DNA of 64,000 nucleotides from Sodiomyces alkalinus F11 (taxonomy: Eukaryota > Ascomycota > Sordariomycetes > Glomerellales > Plectosphaerellaceae), in contig NW_021167085.1 in NCBI RefSeq assembly GCF_003711515.1, positions 1,156,575-1,220,574 on the forward strand. Direction: 5' to 3'. The translations under genes were made by a program, and so were the position numbers. How positions within the stretch are numbered: position 1 is the stretch's first letter; each line of letters opens with the position of its first letter. This document shows, one piece after another, positions 58,325-64,000 of the stretch. The notes beneath the pieces are model-generated. The model ran no database searches. It was not told the DNA's origin and was given only the letters and a program-made list of their open reading frames with translations.

Positions 58325-58520
58325 GCTGCGTCAACTCTTTTTCCTGCCAATAATCAACGAAGCACCTGGTAGCCCTTAATAGCCTATTCGCGAACGCGAA
58401 AAGTAGTTCGAAGACGCGAAGACGTATCTCGAGTTCACTCCAAGTCGACCAATTAGTTACCCATCCACTCTCTTTTTAAGCCTCCAGGACGACATCGCGC
58501 TTTACGGGTTTGCGGTCACC

Positions 58521-60899
58521 ATGGCGCAACAACAACCCATGCATGACCCTAGCGATGGAATTGACCCAGAGTTGGTGAGCTTTGCCCATGGATTGCAAGA
58601 ACGGAAAGCCATTCCGTTACCGATGAAAATGCTAATGCTCACCGGGGTTTCTCTAGCTACGGCATATCCATCTCGTCTCTGCCAACCAGTACCCCCATCA
58701 AGCACAGATCGACTTTAATCAAGTCACGAAATGGCTTCTAGCGGCACCACAGATCGCTAAGGACAAGGCGCCTTTCTTTTGGACATACCTCGACCGACCC
58801 AGCGAAGGCCACATACTACTCACATGGCAACCACTTAAGAGGCTGGGGACGCACTTCGCCAGCGATGGGATTATATGGGCGCCGGAGCAATATTTCCGCA
58901 GCGACGTGGGCAATGGCCTGGTACGTGACTCGTGTTGAGCTCACCTTGCATGCCTGTGACACCATCTAACAGTCTTTGCTAGATGCTCGAGATCTATTAC
59001 AACAAGTCGGGCTTCGCACCCGGCGACCAGGTAGGCGCACGCACCCGCCGACGATTTCGGCTCGTCCCCTCGCAATCGGGCAACATCAACACACCTCAGC
59101 CGGACATCAGTCTTTGGATCGTGCATTATGGACGTGCCGAGGCGCAGGATTGCCTACCCATCAACATGATTCCGTTCCTGCCGGAAACCCAGACCATGAT
59201 GACGCAGCGGAACTTCCTGCAGAGTTGCGGCCAAATTACGCGCAAAGACTTCATGCTTTCGGATCGGGGCAACTGGCCCCAGATATCATTTCCGCAGCCA
59301 GGAGGACGCGGCGCAGCGGCAGGGCAACCAAAACGCATACCGGCCCAGATGGCATACCCCGCCCAGAACGCGGTGACCCAAACCATGAAGCGTCCCCGGG
59401 GGGGACAACCGCAAGCCCAGGCGCATGCGCATGCGCAAGTGGGACCCCTCCCCGATGCGCTGGAGGAAGAGCAAAGGGACGTTTTCGATGTTCTGACCCC
59501 TCGGGACATCGCCTACGCTCGGTACCGGCAAAACCACAGTTGGATGGAAGAGCTCCTGTCGTCACCCTATCCTATCTCTCATATTGTCCCCTCCGACCTT
59601 GGCCTGGGCCTCAAGGGCGAGCTGCGATCCGTGACCGAAGGCATTTTCGATGCACCCGGGGCGAACGCCATGTCGCAGATACCAGATAAACCTTATGTTG
59701 GCCACTTGGACCCGGGGCTAGCCGCCGAGTTCAGGAAGCGAACCGAGAAACACATTAGTTCCACGAAAGCAGAGATAGAAAAGCTGAAGGCAGACCACGC
59801 CAAGGCCATGCAAAAGTTCAAGGCTGGTTCTTTGCTATTGAATGCAGACAGGGACCTTCGAAACGCCGTCGATGAACAGGGTCCGGAACTGTGGAGACTT
59901 GAAGGCAGAACATCCGATGCGAAAGATCAGAGTGAAGGTTCATGGTCGCAAAGCCATAACAAGAAGGTCGACGAGATCGTGGCCCAGGTAGAGGCCCATG
60001 TAGGCCGGCGGATCGCAGTGCTCCACGAGGTGAACCGAATCCAGGATGGCGGCTTCCAGGAACCGGCCCCGGAGATGGCCAAGGGCCCATCACCGCCGCA
60101 AATACAGGCAGGAACGCCAGTGGTGGGCGCCGGACCTTCCGGTTCCAACGACGGTACATCCCGTCGCCCATCGCAGGCCGGATCGCAGCACAGTGGCGTC
60201 ATGGTGGGAGACGCGGATATCGATATGGGTGGCACTGCAGCCGGCCTCTTGGACCAGATGCATGCCAGCCTCTCGAACACTTCGACTCCGCTAAACAGTT
60301 TCCCTACCCCGCAAGCGAATTTATCAGCTATGAATTCTAACGCGGCGACACCTATGAACGCCGATGCACAGTCTCCCGCGCCGGTTTCCTCCGCCGCCGA
60401 AGGAGAGCCCGACAGTAATGACAACAACACCCGGGATGTCACCATGGGCAATACGGAGACAGAGATGAACAAAGAAGTCCCGCCCAACAATCCCAACCAA
60501 GGTTCTGGTGGTGAGGAGTGGGTCATGGTGCCTAAGGGCGGTATTTCACCGGAAGGCGCGGGGGTTACTACGGGCGACGGCGCTGGCACTCAAGCTCCGA
60601 AACCGAGCACGCCAGCGGCGACGGGAGGAGGCCCGGCGACAGGACAGGCCTCGGCGGTGGGAACGCCAGCGGTAACTGAGGGAGATGCTAACGACTTCAG
60701 CTCTCTGGGGGATCTCGACACTGCGGGAGATGCGCTTGCAAGCTATGAACCACCAGCCCTGGACGGTGCAGCTGGGTCGCTTGGAGAGGGGCTGGATCTA
60801 AATATGGACATGGAAGGCTCTGCATTCGGAGATGCCTTCCACGGTGTAGGCGGGACGAACACAAATACACCAGGGGAGAATCAATCAGAAGGCGTTTAG
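58521..60899 (+). CDS. ssr4: SWI/SNF and RSC subunit Ssr4-like protein
   Basis: Fungal-specific subunit of ATP-dependent chromatin remodelers. Three exons (58521-58574, 58657-58920, 58983-60899) join across 82-nt (GTGAGC...TCTAG) and 62-nt (GTACGT...GCTAG) introns, giving 744 residues. The first junction yields DPELLRHIHLVSANQYP. The N-terminal Ssr4 domain (~residues 15-220) contains APQIAKDKAPFFWTYLDRP, LLTWQP, LGTHFASDGIIWAPEQ and YYNKSGFAPGDQV...RRRFRLVP. A helical region follows with TPRDIAYARYRQNHSWMEEL and a coiled coil (KAEIEKLKADHAKAMQKF). The last ~350 residues are Pro/Ser/Gly/Asn-rich and disordered. The start has a good context (CACCATGG) and is the first ATG after the retroelement. 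Confidence 0.87.
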
Positions 60900-61888
60900 G
60901 AGTCGCCTCATCAAACGAACGAGATATGGGGCGAGTTGTCATTTTCCCCCTCTCCTCGAGAACAAGTAAACAAAACTTGAGCATGAAGTAATTAGTACAG
61001 TTCTTACGGATACTGGACTTTTTTATTCTGTTTTCTTTTTCCGTGGCGGTTACAGGGACTATGGATTCAGGGACGCACGGATGGCGCTCTGGATACCGTA
61101 GAGATGCTGGGGCGTACACGATGGACATTTGGTCTGGGCCGTTGTGGTCGTTGTGACCGATGTACGGATACCTACCTTGGGGTATATGTACCTTTTGAAG
61201 ATGCCAAGAGGGTCTGAGATGCGTTAGTGGTTTTGGGCGTTGGGGGTATGGAGACTACTAACAGTGGGTCGGGCCTCGGACCTCAGGGGTCAAGCTCCGT
61301 TTGGGCTGCTTCAAGCCTCAACGGGGTCATGTTTCGTCGCACTGCTTCATCTATTCATTTCCGGCTCTCTGAACTTGGGGCTTTCAAGCTCACTTGTCGC
61401 CTTTATGAAAGCGTCATCGTGTACTCGTATACGGAGTACGGACGGAGTTTGCGTAACAGCCATGCCATCCTCGCTTGACCCGATGTATAATCCGTCCGAC
61501 CTTCTGTCACCCAGATAGCCATGTTCATTGAGAGGAGTACGGATGTCAGACTCTTGATCTTTTGGGTGAATCTGATCTGCCGGAAGGCCGAGCTGCGAGG
61601 CCCGTATGCTCTCGACCACCTTTTAAGCCAATCTGACCAGCTATTTATTGGAATACTTTAGAAGCTACCGGGAGTGAACACACCTGCGACGTGGCCATGG
61701 TATATGTTGACCAGATGAGACGTTGATCACTGGCTCTAGAACACATGTCAAGCCGAGTGTGCGTGGTTATTGTAGGGGCACGGAGTGGTCTGGGACCCTG
61801 TCTTCCAGGGTGGGTGGGTACATCAGACGGTGGCTGTCGCGGATCTTGTATGGCATCACCAAACCGACAGTTTCCCATCTGCGTCTAT
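60900..61888. other. Intergenic region
   Basis: About 1 kb with no supported gene. Short ORFs have no domain. One TACGGAGTACGGA site lies near 61430. Confidence 0.55.
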
Positions 61889-62293
61889 GTACGTCCGTGA
61901 TCATCCATTGTAGCGTTATTTCCCGATCCTAATTAATCGTTATTTTTTGTTCGTCTTTTACAATATTCTCCTTTCCTTCTTGTCCCATCCATCTCATTGT
62001 GGACCTTTTGTTTCTTCTCGTCGTTCCCTTTCTTCATTGTTCTTTTCAACTTTCGCTTCATCACGGACTGCAGGCCAGCTCTCTTCTCTTCTTCTGGATA
62101 CTATTTCTTTTTTTTCTCTCTTTTTTTTTTCTTTTCTTTTTTTGCCATCTGGGGCCTTATTTAGTCCAGCTTTGCTTTTTTTATTTGCTTCTTCGATTCG
62201 TCGGATCTGGCCATCCTTCCGTTTTCTTGTAATTCTTCAGACGAGTCTGGCCTCGACGGCCACAGCGATCGTTACCGTTCTAATCCCTTCACT
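61889..62293 (+). promoter_or_regulatory. ATG-free, pyrimidine-rich leader of secreted repeat gene
   Basis: No ATG in any frame for 405 nt before the start at 62294. From ~61950 the strand is strongly T/C-rich with long T runs (62104-62142). This fits a long core-promoter CT box and/or untranslated leader of a well-expressed fungal gene. The transcription start cannot be placed. Confidence 0.55.
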
Positions 62294-64000
62294 ATGTCTT
62301 CTATCAGATCTTTCGCCCTTCTTCTGGGTGCCTCACTTTGCAGGGCGCAACTTGCTGCTCCTAGTGCAGATGTGAGTGCAGGCCCAGTGGTCGGCCTGCC
62401 CTCGGTTGTCCCTGAAATTCCAGCCCTGCCAGAACTGCCCATTCTGCCACCACTCGACAATACTAATGACGAGATTCTGCCTGTCGTCCCCGAGGACGGA
62501 AGTCCCAGCCCAGAGGTTCCAGAGATTGGAGAGCCACCTCTTGTCAACCTACCTATTCTCGAGCCTCCTGTTGTTGAGATACCGCCGCTAGAAGAGGATG
62601 GGAGAGAGGATGTTCCTGTCGAGTTTCCCATTGACCAGCCTGTCGTGGAAGAACCGGCCGTGACTGAGCCTGAAATAGACGGAGGTGAAGTTGGGGTGAT
62701 AATCCCTGGCCAAGATGGAATCCCCGAGGGCGCTCGCCAGGGCGAACAAGGTGCGGAGCTCAGGCCGCTCCCTGGATTCCAGCCCCCCGCCGGCGAGCTA
62801 TTACCGCTACCCATCGAACTCCCCATCATCGAGGAAGGGGGCGAGGGCGGAGATGAAGATGCAATTCCTCCCCTTGATCCTCTGCCTTCGGATGCTCCGG
62901 AGCTTCTCGATCCTCTCCCCTCGGACATTCCTGAGCTCCTCGACCCCTTACCTTCGGATGCTCCTGAGCTTCTCGACCCCCTACCTTCGGATGCTCCTGA
63001 GTTTCTCGATCCTCTGCCTTCGGATGGCCTCGAGCTCCTCGACCCTGGACAGCCGATTGAGTCAACTATCTCCGCCGACCTCGCTATTCCTACTGACACG
63101 ATTAGCCTCCCTAGTGGGCTCCCTGTAAGCCTTTCGTGAACTTATTTCCACTATCAACCAGAGAATAAGACCACTGACAAGACCTAGGAGTTGGCAGAAC
63201 CTAGCACGGGACAGCCCGTTGAGTCCGACGAGCCGGCTGTTCTCTTGCCCACCATCCCATCCAACGGAACGTTCCCTGGATTACCGTCTATTGTGCCGTC
63301 TAGTATCCCACCAGTCATCCCGAGCGCTCTGCCTTCCGACATCTCTGATATCATCATATCCGACGTCCTCAGCGACATCCCGATTCCCACCTCTTTCCCC
63401 TTTGAAGACATTGTTTCCGATGTCTCTACACAACCTGCCTTATCTTCCCCTGTTCGTTCCGACGTTCTTGGGGACGGTACCCCCCCGGCAACCCTCCCCG
63501 AAGGCCCCCTTCCTACTGACAACGCCCCGACTCCTATAGACTCTTTGCAGCCCATTGAATCGGGCATCACGCCCGATGACGGCGGACTAGGCAGTGGCGA
63601 CGATTCTCCTGTTCTAGATGAGCTTCAGCCTCTACCTGGTGCAGATGAGCCAGAGGAGGAAAACGACGAAGGCGAGAACGACAACTCGGACGTCCCGGAA
63701 GACAGGGGAGGTGAAGATAACTCCGAAGATGGGAGTGGTGAAAGCGAAGAAAATCCCGAAGAAGGGACAGGTGGAAGCGACAATAACACTGATGGGGAGA
63801 GCGGCGGAAGCGAAGACGGCGACTCCCCCGACAACGACGAAACCCAAGACGGAACCAACAGCCAAGTCTCTTCCGCCCCTTCTCCGACTGCTCCAAGCTT
63901 CAGCAATGGTATTGATCCCATTGCCATAGCATCTCTCCTCTCGGGGAGCGTCACTCTGCAAACGTCCATCATCTTTCCGACAGGCGCTATCGGCGTTGAA
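62294..64000 (+). CDS. Secreted acidic Pro-rich repeat protein (partial, runs off window)
   Basis: Two exons so far (62294-63124, from 63188) join across a 63-nt intron (GTAAGC...CCTAG, CTGAC branch); 548 codons are visible, and the stop lies beyond the window. A signal peptide is likely (MSSIRSFALLLGASLCRAQ). The body is very rich in Pro, Glu, Asp, Leu and Ile. Residues ~194-248 are five copies of an 11-residue unit, LDPLPSDAPEL with small variations. Exon 2 continues Pro/Ser-rich (PTIPSNGTFPGLPSIVPSS), then turns strongly acidic (ENDEGENDNSDVPEDRGGE) and ends Ser-rich. No catalytic domain is seen. A cell-wall or extracellular role is inferred from composition; a GPI signal could lie beyond the window. 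Confidence 0.8.
62873..63037 (+). repeat. Five 33-bp coding tandem repeats
   Basis: Five in-frame 33-bp units encode LDPLPSDAPEL-type repeats. DNA copies differ by mostly synonymous changes, so the repeat is older than a recent slippage but its protein sequence is kept. Confidence 0.92.

Overview
The window is nuclear DNA of a filamentous ascomycete (Pezizomycotina, most likely Sordariomycetes). It has short spliceosomal introns (about 55-190 nt) with GTRNGT donors and CTRAC-like branch sites, an arrestin-like protein best matching PalF, fungal-only proteins (an Ssr4-type remodeler subunit, an AA9 oxygenase, a Zn2Cys6 regulator), and a retroelement mutated in the style of repeat-induced point mutation (RIP). 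The species cannot be named. Gene models were built by joining frames at splice sites; none has transcript support.

1-10 kb: a Cys-rich/low-complexity hypothetical gene (-), a weaker hypothetical gene (+), a small secreted protein whose reading frame is broken by an apparent 1-base indel, a 2.8 kb intergenic stretch with a 16-N gap, and the molybdenum cofactor sulfurase (-). 10-23 kb: cdc6 (divergent from the sulfurase), a PalF/Rim8-type arrestin behind a long ATG-free leader, a small CYSTM-like protein, the actin-patch protein Abp1 (-) and a divergent CGFS glutaredoxin. 25-37 kb: a Zn2Cys6 regulator that needs a 3-nt microexon, an AA9 lytic polysaccharide monooxygenase, Eaf6, a cytosolic S9 peptidase (DPP V type) and a TAF3-like histone-fold protein. 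37-51 kb: a nine-exon GH15 enzyme (-), a divergent TPT-family transporter, an RBM42-like RNA-binding protein (-) and 6-phosphogluconate dehydrogenase.

51.9-58.3 kb: a dead Ty1/copia LTR retrotransposon, full of stop codons and TpA, with both LTRs. It ends about 200 bp upstream of the ssr4-like gene (58.5-60.9 kb). The window closes inside a secreted acidic protein with an 11-residue tandem repeat, which runs off the end.

The genes are mostly unrelated housekeeping functions (replication licensing, pentose phosphate pathway, chromatin, actin, iron-sulfur, molybdoenzymes) with scattered secreted or degradative genes. I see no gene cluster and no clearly new biological system. The points most worth checking are the 3-nt microexon, the ATG-free leaders, the frameshifted secreted protein, the boundary of the mutated retroelement next to ssr4, and a dispersed TACCTAAGGTA-like palindrome confined to intergenic DNA.
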